Positions 12,001-24,741 are shown, counted from the stretch's first letter. The stretch: DNA of 64,000 nucleotides from Trissonchulus latispiculum (GCA_030248195.1 JASAND010022857.1:1-64000); one strand, 5' to 3'. Numbers and translations: made by a program. Notes: generated by a model not told the origin, from the letters alone.

Positions 12001-12601
12001 AACATTATTGCCGTAGAACGTTCTGAGCCCTCAATTTTATTTAGGTTTCGGCGATATTGTTCCACAGAACCGTGCATTCCTGTTTCTTACTCTGCTCTAC
12101 ATTGTGACTGGTCTCATCATTACATCAATGTGCATTGATTTGGTTGGAACTCAGTACATACGTAGAGTGCACTACTTTGGACAGCATATAAGGCAAACCC
12201 GCTATGCACTGGTCCATATGGGGGATCGTGTTGTGCATCTGGGCGAGGTTATTCGATATATGGGATTTCTTCAGCGTCGTTACGGTATTACTCCAGAAGA
12301 GTTGGAACGGTTAGGAACTGTCCCCGATGAATTTCTGCTTGACTGTCTCCTAAGAGGACGACCATTGCCTCCTAGATTTCAGGGACTTTTTTCTAGACCA
12401 TTCATACCTCGAGACTGGCCATTCATTCGATGGATTGACTCCCGAAGGACGGTCAGCTATTGTAGTGAAAAGCCACTGGCGAGTCTTGACAGTGTTGAAA
12501 TTAGCTCAGGATGTGCTACACTCAAAAGCTGGGGTCCATCCTATATGGACAGTGTACACAATCCATTTAAAGTAGGAAACTCAGCAATATCGAATACCTG
12601 A
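6018..12601 (+). CDS. TWK-type two-pore-domain potassium channel
   Basis: A plasma-membrane K+ leak channel subunit with four membrane segments and two pore loops, acting as a dimer. Exons: 6018-6169, 9695-9878, 10202-10571, 10910-11093, 11536-11804, 12045-12601; all introns are GT-AG and frame is kept, giving 571 aa. Segments: M1 about residues 115-142, extracellular cap about 143-215 with NLT and NTT glycosylation sequons, filter 1 TTIGYG (233-238) split by an intron, M2 about 247-275, M3 about 341-362, filter 2 TTIGFGD (384-390) also split, M4 about 396-420. Both filters interrupted at the same glycine codon is a shared intron position between the two halves. The roughly 110-residue N-terminus is Ser/Pro-rich and cytoplasmic. 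The start is the first in-frame ATG of exon 1; an upstream exon cannot be excluded. Which TWK orthologue it is cannot be told. Confidence 0.9.
6170..9694 (+). other. First intron of the potassium channel gene
   Basis: 3.5 kb, the longest intron of this gene, with a GTAAGC donor. It is AT-rich and has a short TTCC microsatellite near 8503-8530. Open frames on both strands around 7478-7687 lack recognisable motifs. The acceptor is TTTTAGCAGC, so splicing at either AG gives the same frame and differs by one codon. Confidence 0.6.
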
Positions 12602-14005
12602 TACTAACCCTGCCTAGCAAACCTACCAACCAGCCACTTCCACAGAATATTTAATATAGTGCGCGTCGCGTACATGATAGTGATATTAGTGCTTTTGTTT
12701 ACTTTAATTGTAAGTAAAATAGTGTGGTTGTGTTAGCCGATCGGAATTGTCAATATGTAAAACACAATTTGACATTACCAAAATAATAAACACATTACCA
12801 AAAAGACATAAGATAAAAGAAAGACACAAGTTGACATTACCAACTAGATTTTTCATTGAAGTTGCTGAAAACAACAATAAAACAAAAATTAATGAATTAT
12901 GAAATAAACTTGGAAGTTTTTGGTATTTAGAATGCGAGTGAGTTCATTGTGCCGGTGCAGTAGCTAAATTATTATTCGTTTTCACTATGTCTTGAAATTG
13001 CTTCTTTGCTTTGACTGCTGCCTTTTAGGTGGATGTTTCTCTTAATCTTTTTCTGTAATTACAACCTTTTGGGATGAGCAACCTCCTGACTAGCAGTCTT
13101 TCCTTTCTTCGTAGGAAGAGTAACTAAAGCAACTGCAGAGCATCTAGAGCAACTAGAGAAGCGAAGACGAAGCGAAGGCTCTAGTTGCAGGCTCAGGGTC
13201 CTTCTGCATTTTACTAGCCTTGATCTGTCACCAGTTTGCACCAATTTGCAAATAGCCGCTTTTAAAATGAATTTATACGTGTAAATAAACTTTTCACTAA
13301 GTTATGACTTAAAATTAGGCGGGAAATTTGAATTAAGCTCAACTTAAGTAGAAACGTTTTTACTAAGGCAAAACTTAGATTCAAAATTTAAGATGGCCCT
13401 AAGAGAAGGTTTGTGCAACACGTTATGTTACATATGTTTATGCTACATATGGCAAACCCTAAGTTAAATCTCAAGTTGATCTTAAGTTTAATCGTAAGTA
13501 ATAACTTAAGATAGCTATACGTGAAACGCACCCCATGTCCCCCTCTAGTCCTTTGTCAATCGATTCTTTTAGTGTTACTTTCATAGCTTCTTGACCGCTG
13601 TAGTCTTTTCCTCGCAGGGGTCGCCCTTTGAGTTAGTTGCTGGTAGAATTTAATTGACGATGTTCGCTCAAATTTCGGTAATTTCCCCAAACGAAATGGA
13701 CATTTCAAAACTGAATTGAATGAAATTAAAAATTAAAACATAAATTAAACTTTAAAACGAAACAACTTTTTTGCGGTTAAATTAACATTGAAAAACTGTA
13801 TCATCAACAGCGGATACAGTTCGTTTTCAGATTAAAACAGTTACATCTGAAAGTTTAGTGTTTTTAGGTTAGTATGGTGTAATCTCATTTTCTTTTTATA
13901 GGTCACGATTTTGTTTCATATAAAAACTGGGGTTGGTTTTATAATCATTTCACTTTACTTCACTTGCTTGTACTTGTCTTTCGATCTGTGTCTAAGCATT
14001 CAGGT
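12602..14005. other. Intergenic region between channel and collagen genes
   Basis: AT-rich. It contains a degenerate inverted-motif repeat (13286-13532). The collagen ATG is preceded two bases upstream by TCTAAGCATTCAG, a good splice acceptor, so the mRNA may be spliced-leader trans-spliced or have an upstream untranslated exon. Confidence 0.45.
13286..13532. repeat. Degenerate MITE with ACTTAAG motifs
   Basis: The left half carries ACTTAA-like words (AAGTTATGACTTAAAATT, CAACTTAAGTAG) and the right half their inverted forms (GATCTTAAGTTTAATCG, AATAACTTAAGATAG). The terminus on the right reads GTGAAACGCACC. Boundaries and a target-site duplication are not clear. Confidence 0.35.
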
Positions 14006-17000
14006 ATGGGGATGTCACTAAATTCTGCAGCCGGACTTGCTTGCTTGTTCAGTGCCTTGACAGTTTTTGCTTTATTGCTAGCTGTTCCTTATATGTATCT
14101 AACCCTGAGCTACGCAGAAGAAAGAGTCCAAAGAAGAATGGAAAAGTTCCGAGTGAGTACATACATAAACTTGTAAGTTATAGTTTTCTGGCATGATTTG
14201 TTGTAATCAGCGCCGCTGCACTTGCACACGCTCGATGATCAGCCAAGACTGATTTATTAGCTTTCCATAACAAGACTTCGTTACCCATCAGCTTATTCAC
14301 ATCCGAACACTAGCTACAGCTAGATCGTGGTAGATCAAGTCACTACATTTCCTCCCATATTAACAAAGTTAAAGAAGACAAAAACAATAACAATAACAAC
14401 ACATCAAGAAAATGAGGTAAATGCGGGCCAGCAGGCGGATCCACGAGGGATACAAGGCATTAATATATAACAATAACATTAACAATAATATATAACTATA
14501 ACAATAACAACACAGTATGTAATAGTTAACATGCGCAGGCGCATTATTGCCCGGTTTGCTTTATTTTTCAAGTAGTTTAGCTTCTTTAGATATTAGACTT
14601 AGGTACGCCCCTTTACCTCTTAGCGGGTTGGTCCGTTGGTGTTCCATGGGGCAGTTGATCGGTTTCATTAGATGAGCAGTCGTGACTTTTGGTTAAAATC
14701 AGTCTTGGCTTATCATCGAGCATTTGCAGCGGCGCTGATTACAACTTGATTTTCATTCTTCCCGTTTATCATTTCTTCAATTTTTTCAAGAAATGTTTAA
14801 AAAACACTTAAAACCTTAAGGGACCGAGGTGAAATTACCTCCTTTCGCTTAAGTCGTCGCACACAAGGGGTACGAAAATTGTCCTAGCGAGGCATAAGAT
14901 ATTCGACCAAAAGGAATAGGATTGCCTGAAACATAAGTTTGCAGAATGTAATGTCCAAAACGAAAGATAAAACTCAGCCAGAAACGCTGGTTCTGTTAAA
15001 AAATCTCTGTTTATAGTTAAAAATTTGCAAAATGGCATAAAATAGGATAAATTTAACTTATAAAATTGCTTTCACAAAGGATAAATTATCTGCCATCCAC
15101 CAGGGCCAGTGAAATTTGACCACCCATTCACGTTCACGTATGTACTTATTAGATCAAGACTAGATCAAGTATATGAAAATTCCTTTCTAATCAAAATAAA
15201 GGGATCATACATTTTCTTCGAACTATTCCTTCCAGTGACTTATGTAGTATGTCGCAGTGTTTGTATATGGACATACTGTAATTTCGGAATAATCACATCT
15301 CTTTACATCATTAGAAGAGAAGAAAGCAAGAAGTCCAAGTTGAAATTTGTGAGGTGAAATAATGTAGAACAAAGAAAAGTAAATTTTTTGAGGAAAAGTT
15401 TTCATAAGATTGTCAATGTTATTTGCTGCAGTTACTCGTTGTATGAGTTGATAATTTACACCAGTTATACCAATTTCAGGACAATGTTGACACAATTTGG
15501 AAAGACTTAATGACTGTGTCTGGTCCTGTAACCATGGGAAGAGCTGTCCGACAAGCTCCAACTTGCAGTGGTATGCCTCTGGTGTATTATTTTATAGTCT
15601 GTAGCATAAATTGATATAGCACTACTACACGGACAGTTGGCATTAGACTACAACATCCAACACTTTTGACAGATCAAAATAATAAATATTTAAAACGAAA
15701 GACTTGTAAGGTTCAAATGTAGTGTCTATTTTCCTGTTTTAGCAGCTCAAAATCATCCTCGTTTCATACGTGCACTTTCACTAATAGTGTGCTTCTTTTC
15801 AATATTTAATATTCATATTCATTAAGCTATCTGTCTATTCAATTTACATCCGTCAAGATTCGTCGTCTACTTGTATTTCAGGTTGCGCGCAACTGAGCTG
15901 TCCATTAGGACCCCCGGGGCCTCCTGGACTGGCCGGTGAAGATGGTCAGCCAGGCAATGGTGGAAGTCCAGGGAAGCCTGGATTGGATGGCTTGGATATT
16001 CAGTTGGACGCAGAACCTGAACCTCCGTGCATTGTTTGCCCTGTTGGTCCTCCGGGCCCAATGGGACCGCAGGTACTTAACTATCACAAAAATTGAATTG
16101 ATGATGTTTCCGTCTTAGGCGAGTGTTCTATTACAAATAACGAAGTTGTATAATAAATTTGATTGAATTGTCAGATCATTTCCTTTCTAGATCACGCATC
16201 TTACCTACATGTAGGTGTAGTTCAGGTGATAATCATTTGATACATGTGATATTACAAGCTGCATAAATAGCAACAATTTCAGAACATTACGAGGAGTCAA
16301 TGAATTACCAATTTTGAAATGCAAATGCTATTACATAGCCAAGCCGATTCCATTGTTAGTCTAATGTATGCCAAATAAAAGTATTCACTTATTTTAGGGA
16401 GAAAGGGGAATGAACGGTGGAAACGGTCAGAGTGGTCATCCAGGGGTGCCTGGAAAGCCTGGTACTCCTGGAGCTCCGGGGCCACCAGGTCCCTTAGGAA
16501 AGAAGGGGCCGGTTGGAGATCCTGGTCAACAGGGTCCTCCTGGAGATGATGCCATCGGCGGCAAAGGCGTTAAAGGAGCGAAAGGACCACCCGGTATGAA
16601 CGACGGCTGGTTGAATGTTAGAAACAATAAGTTTAATAATTGAAAATGTGGTGATACCTCACACCCAAGTCTAGCAAGGTTCACTTGAACGTAATGACAA
16701 ATCGAAATCGAAGAAGAGAAGACAAATCAAATGTCTTCGGTATCAAAGCTGGTAAAACTAAGTCGTTCATCGCAAATTTTGCTTTCTTTTATTATATCTG
16801 ATTAGAATATAAACATGTAATTAACTATTTTGATTGAATGTGAGTAACCGTGTACATACATTAACACGGGGTCCGATTCTGGGGGGGGGTCTACCCCGAC
16901 CTCGGAGAGGGGTCTACCCCTGAAAAATTCCAAAATTTTAAGGGGGTCTGCCCCAAATTTAACAAAAATTGCGAATTTTTAACGTTTTTGACCAAAAATC

Positions 17001-17806
17001 AGTAAAAAATGACAATTTTTAGCGATTTTTACGGAATTTTTTGAAAAAATCGCTAAAATTTACTAAAAAATTACCTATTTTTAGTAAAAATCGCTAAGGG
17101 GTCTACCCTTTTTTCCTTTCTGGACGAGAGGGTCTGCCCTTTTTTCCTTTTCGCTGAGGGGGTCTACCCGTTTTTTGTCGGTCTGGGGGGGGTCTGCACC
17201 CCCCCCATTCCCCCCCCACGTTATCCTATGACCGTGTATATGACTAAGATTAGCAGGTTAGGATCCTTTGATGTAGCGGCAGAGATCCCACGCTTGTTAT
17301 TGAATATAGTGATCGTTGCTATACTGAGACCGATTACATCTACGATCGATTACGTAGAAAATCAAATAAGATCTTAGCGTATGTGGAAAGTAGTTTTTCT
17401 CATTGACACGTACCATACTCACATTGCAATGCTATTTACGTTTATTTTAGGAACACGTGGTCCAGGCGGCCCACCCGGTCCCGCCGGTAAGGCTTCCTCA
17501 GAAACTGGGGATCCCGGTCCACCTGGCCCAATGGGACCTCCCGGAGGGGCCGGCAATAGAGGAGATCCCGGACCTCCCGGACCCTGGGGACCACCCGGAT
17601 TATCTGGTCAGCCTGCTGACATGTGTCCTGCAGACTGCGGTGTCCAGGAAGTGGTTTCGAGCTATGGAGGATCAAGCCCTTCCGCTCTGAGACCCTCCTA
17701 TGGATCCCCTGCAGTCTCACCGACATCGCCTGGTGGGAACGGAGGAGGTTATGGAGGTGGAGGTTATGTGTCCAGAAAATGGGGCCGTGGAGCTGCTACT
17801 GCATAA
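14006..17806 (+). CDS. Nematode cuticle collagen
   Basis: A structural protein of the worm cuticle, secreted by the hypodermis. Exons: 14006-14152, 15480-15570, 15882-16072, 16398-16593, 17451-17806, in frame, 326 aa. An N-terminal hydrophobic anchor (about residues 9-33, ending [12 protein letters not shown]) is followed by a charged segment and the [11 protein letters not shown] box typical of the nematode cuticle collagen N-terminal domain. GRAVRQ supplies an RxxR candidate processing site. Cysteines CAQLSC flank the first Gly-X-Y block, CIVC precedes the second, and CPADC follows the last block, which ends near residue 263. The roughly 55-residue tail is rich in Ser/Gly/Tyr (GGGYGGGGY), suited to tyrosine cross-linking. 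Two in-frame ATGs lie six bases apart; the first (14006) is taken. Confidence 0.93.
14201..14744. mobile_element. MITE with TIR TTGTAATCAGCGCCGCTGCA, in collagen intron 1
   Basis: The first 20 bases (14201-14220) are repeated exactly inverted at the right end (14725-14744). Imperfect similarity continues inward for about 30 more bases (GCTCGATGAT, AGCCAAGACTGAT). The interior is AT-rich with AACAATA repeats near 14385-14520. No clean target-site duplication is visible, so the superfamily is unknown. Confidence 0.7.
16855..17230. mobile_element. hAT-like MITE in collagen intron 4 (8-bp TSD ACCGTGTA)
   Basis: The 8-mer ACCGTGTA flanks the element at 16847-16854 and 17231-17238. The ends match imperfectly as inverted repeats (CATACATTAAC...GGGG against CATAGGATAAC...GGGG). 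The interior carries repeated GGGGTCTACCCC/GGGTCTGCCC words and poly-G/poly-C tracts. No coding capacity. Confidence 0.7.
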
Positions 17807-18174
17807 ACTTAACTTTATCCAAAAGAAACAATTTCTCAAAATGTATATTACTCACCTAACAAAGAATATACCTGAATTGCTCAAAATGTTTTACTTTTAG
17901 TTTTAGTCTAGTTAACAGAAAGTTTTCTTCTAACTCTAGGTCATTTTTATGCTATAAACGATTTAAGTTCACTCATTCATTCACTTCTTAGTATACGTTA
18001 GAGTCGGTTTTATGTGAATGTGAATGTGGTTAACTAAAAATTGCAGTGCAATTAGCTTGCACGGGCAATCGAATCTTAACCCCGGAGTACTGTTTGTACG
18101 GTTTTAGCAGCACTAAAATTGAATTCAACCCAAAGTACCAATTCTGGAAATAAAAATAATAATGAAGAAGTTCG

Positions 18175-18520
18175 GTAGCCAAAGAGGTCCCTGTTTGGTG
18201 GAGGGGGAAGCCAGCAGCCAATCAGACAGCAGTGAGCTTCTTATTATTTAATGGGGGCGTAGAGCTGAGGATTGCGGAAATTCAAAAATGGGTTCCTGTT
18301 TGATGGGGCACCAACTGAAAGTCAGATTCCACTAATCTTAGCCGATATTAGCAACAGTCCCCCTCCAACGGGGAGCTGTTTTGGAAACCCCCACCAAAAT
18401 GGAAATTGATATGTGTGTGTTACCTTGTTAACGTGTTATCCACCAAACGGGGACGTGTTGTGGTCTGAGGTCCGTTACACAATGCCCTCCAGTGGCTTAC
18501 TCCTCTTCTTCCGAGATATA
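18175..18520. repeat. Degenerate CCCGTTTGG-family MITE
   Basis: Contains GGTCCCTGTTTGGTGG, then inverted CCACCAAACGGGGACG, and ends with CGTTACACAATGCC and CAGTGGCTTACTCCTCTTC. That ending is the same as in the elements at 50040-50820 and 56590-57150, so this is an older relative. Confidence 0.6.
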
Positions 18521-21036
18521 GTGATAGTGTGATGGACTCTAATTATCTATTGTTTCTACTCTATTATCTACTTTAGTTATCGTACTCTATTGTTTCTCCA
18601 CAGGCGATTAGGCTTGTTATTTCAAGTCATCCAAATTGATCCACTACATGATTGAAAACTTTAAGCAAAAAATAAAAAATTTTGGCTCTCAATTTTAACC
18701 TCAAAATAGTGCAGTCAGTTAACTTCATTAATAAGTTAGCTATAATAAGCAAACAACTCTGTTTGAACCTCGTCAAAATTTTATCATTAGAGCTTGCTCT
18801 TAATAAGAGAAAAACTATTAAGGTAACGAATATTTTAGCGAATTAAAGGTAACTTAGGCGAAACTTAACTAGAATAGGCATCACTGTGTAAAGTCTTGAG
18901 CTTGAGTAAACATTGGCGCAACTTTGTCCGGTTTCTGACTTTTTAATTTGCCGATCTACCTAATCAATTTCTCACATATTTCAGACACATTAAACTAGAA
19001 GCTTCTACATGTAGTAGTTCATTGTACTTTGGTTAGTGCAGGTTAACTAGGATACTAAAGTATGTCTTGCTAATAAAAATTTGTAAGAAGGAACAGACAA
19101 AGTGAGTCAAGAAGATTTCCCAGACTTCCTTAATTACAAGTACTGGATCACCTGCCCAGACAGCTGGCTACTGGAAGTTTTAATTGAATATCTTCAAGTA
19201 TTTCCTTCTTCACTTGAAAAATCTGTGAAAAAACTTAATTTAGTAGATAATTTTATGAACTCACTGTATTGTATGATTACGGGGAGAAATTCTAATATAG
19301 CCAACAATTACAGAAAATGTTTCAAATTAATTATTAAATTTTGTAAGAATTATTTAGTCTTATAAAGTGTTCTACCTTTGGCTTACAAACTGTTCAGAAA
19401 ATAACTTTGCTGACGACGTTAAAATTAGATTTAATGACCCCTCTGTTTTGCAAACGTGTTAACTAGAAAGCGTCAAGTGTAAAATATATTATTAAAATTT
19501 GTATTTAAGTGGTCCTCTTAAAGTTGTAGTACTTCTCTTGTGCAAGGTACCGTAGTGCTAAGTTGACTTTGTTCTTGTATTTCTTTGTTTATTTTTGCCT
19601 ATCAGAATTGACGTTGTACATGCAGGGGTTTTCTGTTATTGTTTGCTTTTTGTTGTCTTTTGTATTAAAGTTTTCACGGGGGGACAGGTGCTAAGATTAA
19701 ATTGGTTATATAACAAGTTTGTTAATAAAATCCCGAAAAGTCACTCTTTCTGTTTGGACTATCTCAATCAGCGGCGATAAACTTCGAACCAAGTCTGCGA
19801 AGTTACAAATGTGCCTAATGTAAAGAGCTTTACCCTTACGTAAAGATTTGAGTCAATTTACGTTTAACTTCCCATAGTTTGACGTCTGAAGAAGGATTAA
19901 GATTTCACTTTTGAATAGGTGGTTAAGTTGTTCCGCGTGTGTGCAGAGGTAAAGTCGGCCTTGTAGTACTAAGTCGGTCACTCCTCATTTGTAAGCTGCG
20001 CTGATCACTGGTAGTGCTTTAGTTCTGTAATTAACAATTAGTCGGCAGCAACGTTGACTGTAAGCAACAAGCTGTTAGCTGACATATTTCTTCTCGCTTT
20101 TTACTGCTATTAATCCTTTCATAATCTTGGCCCTCATAATTCCTACATTAGAATATTTCCAGTCTGTTTTTAGCATCCCGCGGTCCAGAGCTATTGCTAT
20201 AATTGTAATGTATACCAATCACTGATTCCATTTTTAACGACGAATGACCTCAGCGCTCAGCGTTTATACTTTTATTTTCACGAGGAAAAAACAGCTATTT
20301 CATTTCGAAAATCGTCCGACTGATAAAAATTAGGAATCAAACATAAACATGCGTTGGTCCTTAAGGCAGAGAAAGAGGGTTATAAAGACCCCGTAAAACA
20401 TCCAAAACCATCTTCGCAGATAAGTATGGTGAACTGATAGCTGCATAATACATAATCAAGAAAGTTAGAACACTAAAATTCTAAAATTGTTTCTGCCTGG
20501 TTCAAAATATCTACTGCATTAAAACGAAACAGTTTACCGCCAATTTTACTTCGAAGTTTTCGAAAATAGCATTTTTGCTTAAAATCAAAGTCTGACGATG
20601 TGCATAATATGTAAACATTTATCCCTGAGCTTTAGTCTGATTGGTAAGTATTTGAGGGTACTTAGCGTTTTACCTTTCCACGGATAAGGCTTGAGGTACT
20701 CAAGCATCTCAAAATTTACATGATGATAAAAGCACACACATAATAATAATAATAATCAATAATCAATAATAATAATCAAATCTCATGATGCTAAAAGGCT
20801 TTGATTCAAAAATGAATTCATTTTATGTAGGTTACTTTCGTACATTAAAATTATATTTTGGTTTTATGTTTTGGCATTTCTTCGCTTCAATGGCATTTCA
20901 AATAGTCAAATTAGATAAGCACAAATGCCCTTATAACTTTTCATTTATAAAGTATATATATATATATATCCATGCCTGGTTTGGATGCCCTCTGTTTGCT
21001 ATCTGAATAATAAGCCAATATTGCTGAAATGAAAAA

Positions 21037-21097
21037 GAGGCACCAGTTCCGTGTTCCTATGAACAAGGACTTTCCATTGTGACAAGAACCGTGCCTC
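21037..21097. repeat. Short hairpin
   Basis: GAGGCACCAGTTCC pairs imperfectly with GAACCGTGCCTC about 35 bases on, forming a roughly 60-base hairpin. It could be a MITE scar or a structured RNA; nothing else supports either. Confidence 0.35.
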
Positions 21098-22202
21098 TAA
21101 AATTGTTGCCTGTTAATTGACTATAAATTTTTTTTTATTATTGTTTATTCTATTTAAACTAACAATATATTTCTAGCTGTATGATGATGATCGGTTCTAA
21201 ATAGTTTCCGGATTATATTAATAAACTTTCTTGGTTTACTTTTGAAACCTTCTTGACATAAATAAATCTAAGTATTAACAGTTTTAATCCTGAAACCATT
21301 GACTGGGCTAAATTTTTTATAACATTTATTACAATGTATTGAGGTTTTTCAGTCAATCTTCTCATCAATCCTTCTCTCTCATCTCGTCAATTCTTCTCAT
21401 CAATCCACAATCTTCAGGCATTTGAAATAAAATCCATCAAAATCTGGATAGTCACCTGCAATTTATGCGTTATATTGAAGTGGGAGTCTACATTGGGTGT
21501 GACCTCTCCACTATGCCTCATGCTTGCAAATGATGCTTAAAAATTCAGTCTGTTTACTTTTTTTGCAGACTGAAACACTCCTAGCTTTCTCTCCATTGTA
21601 ATCAATATATACTTCCCTGTTGTGAGAGTTTTTGTAATTGAGCATTTTATCAAGGAATTTTTCTGTCCAGCAGTAAGAAGCAGCAGCAAAAGAATAACTT
21701 TGTTACGTTTTTCATTACTGTCATGTTATGTCTTTGAAGTTTTGATATGAATTTCTACGGTTTTTCTTAGAATCGGATTTAGCTAAATGCTACAATCATC
21801 TCCAAGAACAGCCCGAAAACAAGAAAGATTCCCCAAATTTGGGGGTTTGAGGATAATTTCGTTTCTACTATCTGCCCCAACGCTTAATTTGTCCGATTGC
21901 CCCTTAACGACCCATTGTCTCTCCTCCGAAACCATCAAAACCGAATGTGAATTGTAATAATCTTTATTTTTACATGTCCACCAGTAAATTTCGTTTGCAA
22001 AAACGTCACCTCATTTTTAATGTATCAGGATATATTTTATTCCGCTTCCATGCAGAACACAATTATAATTAACACACAAAGCTTTACACTACATATACCT
22101 TTACCAGGCTCTGGGCCTCTGGTGGAGACCCAGCAAAATTTAAACTATGGTTTAAACTGTCTGTAACTGCATTAACTTTGTCTGTAGGTTACGGTAACTT
22201 TG

Positions 22203-22751
22203 GGCCTATTTCTTTAAAGATTAACATGGTCGGATTAAACGGATTAAAATTCAGCCGGATTAAAATTTTAACAGCTGTTTCTTTAATGGCGGATTAAACG
22301 GATTAAATTAAATTGTTTAATCTCACCATTTTTAATCCAAGGATTAAACGAGCTAATTTTAATCCGTTTAATCCGCCATTAAAGAAACAGAGTTTTAAAA
22401 TTTTAATCCGCCAACTTTTCATCCGTTTAATCCGCGCAGTTGCACGGAGATTGGAACTAGTTTAAAATACAGAAGGCGGATTAAATGAATTAAAATTAGT
22501 CTCTAAAGAAACAACGATTAAGGAGGTCGGATTAAAACTAACTAGTTGATTTTTCAATCCGAAGTGTGAATAAAGAAACAGGATTAGATTAAAATTTTAA
22601 TCTTAAGTGCATTGAAGAAACAGGATTACAATCCATCCTTTTTCTCGTTTAGCTTGCTGGATTAACTTTTAATCCGTTTAATCCGAAGTACTATTTCTTT
22701 AAGGTGGATTGGTTTTAATCTAATCCCCTCAGTCTTTAAAGAAATAGGGCC
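22203..22751. mobile_element. MITE with GGCC termini and GGATTAAA arrays (4-bp TSD TTTG)
   Basis: The left end GGCCTATTTCTTTAAAGA matches the inverted right end GGCCCTATTTCTTTAAAGA with one extra C. TTTG flanks at 22199-22202 and 22752-22755. The interior has more than ten copies of (C)GGATTAAA or its complement, pointing outward on each arm. It has the same terminal pattern as the element at 50855-51620. Confidence 0.75.
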
Positions 22752-22755
22752 TTTG

Positions 22756-24404
22756 TTCTGGTGTGGCACCTAAACAGACTGAGTTAAATTTGACATTGCA
22801 TTGATCCTTTATTTTGTTAAGGCTGTCCAACTAACTCAGCAGGGAGCCTCTTAACTCGGGAAGAAAACTCACTAGGGATTACAAACTGTAGAACTAAGTT
22901 GGCAAATATATAACAAAACCAACTATATCATGGTGTGACAATGTATATCTAGCCAGGTTGATAGTTTAAAACTTTTCAAAAACTTTCAAAAGTTAAAATC
23001 CTTTTTTACCGATACAACATTAATTTTGTTGGGTCCCAACAAGAGGCACAGAAACCCCTTTACATCTACCCCTTTATCACATCTACCAAACCCCCCCTCT
23101 ACCTAAAAATCAGATGAAAAACCAGCTTTAGTGGTTGTTTAAGGTTTTATATTAATGCAGTGTGGTTGTTCCACAGAATATTCCCTAGGACAGTACGGTA
23201 TGTGTCCCAATCCCAAGCAATGTATTGGATGCAGCTAATGCTTTCTTGGTAAATTGTGGGTAGTCAAGACTGATGGTAGACTGATGGCAAGTCAAGTATG
23301 ATTGGAGGATTTCAATTTACAGATTTACGTCTGTAGTCGTTTTGACTATTTGCAAGTGACACTAAGAACAAACTAAATAAAGTGTTTATATTCTTAATGT
23401 ACATAGTCCAGAAATTAGACTTCATGAGACATTGCTTGGTATCAGTTACAAAGTTTAGCCGTCTTATAAAAAAGGACTGAACTACAATAGACGTCGGTAA
23501 CTGTATGTGAAAGCTAACGCAGAGTCAATTTGCTTGGACAAAAGTCGGTTCAGTCAAGAACAATAGTGTTGAATTCTTTGGGGATTTTTCGCATAAAACA
23601 CATAAATTTAGGGGTCTAATGTCAGCTAGCGAAAGTCACCGCAAAGTGTGTAGGAAGGTGGCTCATTGTTTACTGTGTAACATACACACAGAGGGCGAGC
23701 TAGTTTTAAGTGTGCATTAGCTCAAACTAACTTTTCAGTGTAAGTTTTCATCTTTAAGCAGCTCCTAAACTCTCGAGCTGGGGGTTTGCCGCTCACTGTT
23801 CCTCCCTTTCCCATGCAACAACCGTTCCAAGTTTCAGCTCTCGTGACAATAGCTTATTTTTGTTTTTTGGTGATATCCAACAAAGTGGATTGCTTTTGTT
23901 TAGCAGAAGTATTTTTAGCTATTAGCCATTTCAAACTCAGCTGGAATAGACAATTAAATTTTTGTTCTCAAACACTCGACAACTTCCATTTCTTTACAAG
24001 TTGTCAAATGTTTCTACGAGATGTTAACCAAAGATTCTTTTACCAAATTTGCCAATTATATGAAAGTTGAAGATTTTGTATAAACCGAAAACCTGGCTCA
24101 TTATATATCTACATTTTCTCTGTTAATGTTAGAAATCAGTACACTAATGTTATCTAATTATGTCAGGGGTCGGGTCACTTTCAAAAATCCTGTTTCAATC
24201 GGAAGTTTACCAAATTTTTGTAGTTTCATCGCTGTTTTTTCTTTCCTCCATTCCTCCTTTCCGCATTTATGTTTTTTTTAATCTGAAATAATCAGTTGAC
24301 AATTGCAATACAATGTGTAGTATCATAACAACTCTAATTCACCAAAGAACATGACTGTAATTTCTAGTTTTTTCAGCACTGCCGCCGTCCAGGGATCGTC
24401 CGAC
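22756..24404. other. Upstream region of the Kunitz/lustrin gene
   Basis: AT-rich, with no gene recognised. A pyrimidine-rich acceptor (TTTCTAGTTTTTTCAG, ending at 24376) lies 28 bases before the ATG, so the 5' end of the mRNA is probably trans-spliced or has an upstream untranslated exon. Confidence 0.45.
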
Positions 24405-24741
24405 ATGTGCCTTACGTTCAGGTTAACTCTAAGTTTAGTCCTATTAGCCGCTGCCGTTCAAGCTAGCCTCTTGCCAAGCGAAGATATTCCAGCTCCAGTT
24501 CTCTCCGTCTGGAAGTCATTCCACAAAGCCTTGGAACTGACCGGAAGGGCGAGGCACTCCTACAGACGGAAACCCTCTCTTTCACAGCAGCGAGATGATC
24601 CTATACCTGTTCACGAACTGCCGGATCTAGAGATCCTGGAAGATAGCTACAAGCAGCTGTCAACAGGCTCGGCACAGAAGGACGCCCTCTGGTTTCCCGA
24701 GTGGGAAAAGGCGCAACACGATGCCATCCTGTGGCCTCAAG
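24405..24741 (+). other. Exon 1: signal peptide and linker of the Kunitz/lustrin protein
   Basis: The ATG at 24405 opens a typical signal peptide (MCLTFRLTLSLVLLAAAVQA, cleavage after about residue 20). About 90 charged residues follow, with no cysteine and with a basic stretch (RARHSYRRK) that could be a proprotein-processing site. It ends at a GTGAGG donor, phase 1. An in-frame upstream ATG (24351) lies before the acceptor at 24376 and is therefore not used here. Confidence 0.85.

Larger units (their letters stand above)
17807..22202. other. Intergenic region, mostly featureless
   Basis: AT-rich. Features seen are a CCCGTTTGG-family relic (18175-18520), an AAT microsatellite with a short TA run (about 20740-20780 and 20951-20970) and a small hairpin (21037-21097). 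Open frames at 19102-19365, 19595-19780 and 20785-21006 have no motif I recognise and no splice context that joins them. Confidence 0.45.

Noticed and set aside
19102..19365. 87-residue open frame in the intergenic region
   Set aside because: It begins with GTG, has no recognised motif and no neighbouring exon that would extend it. It could be a decayed gene fragment but cannot be supported.
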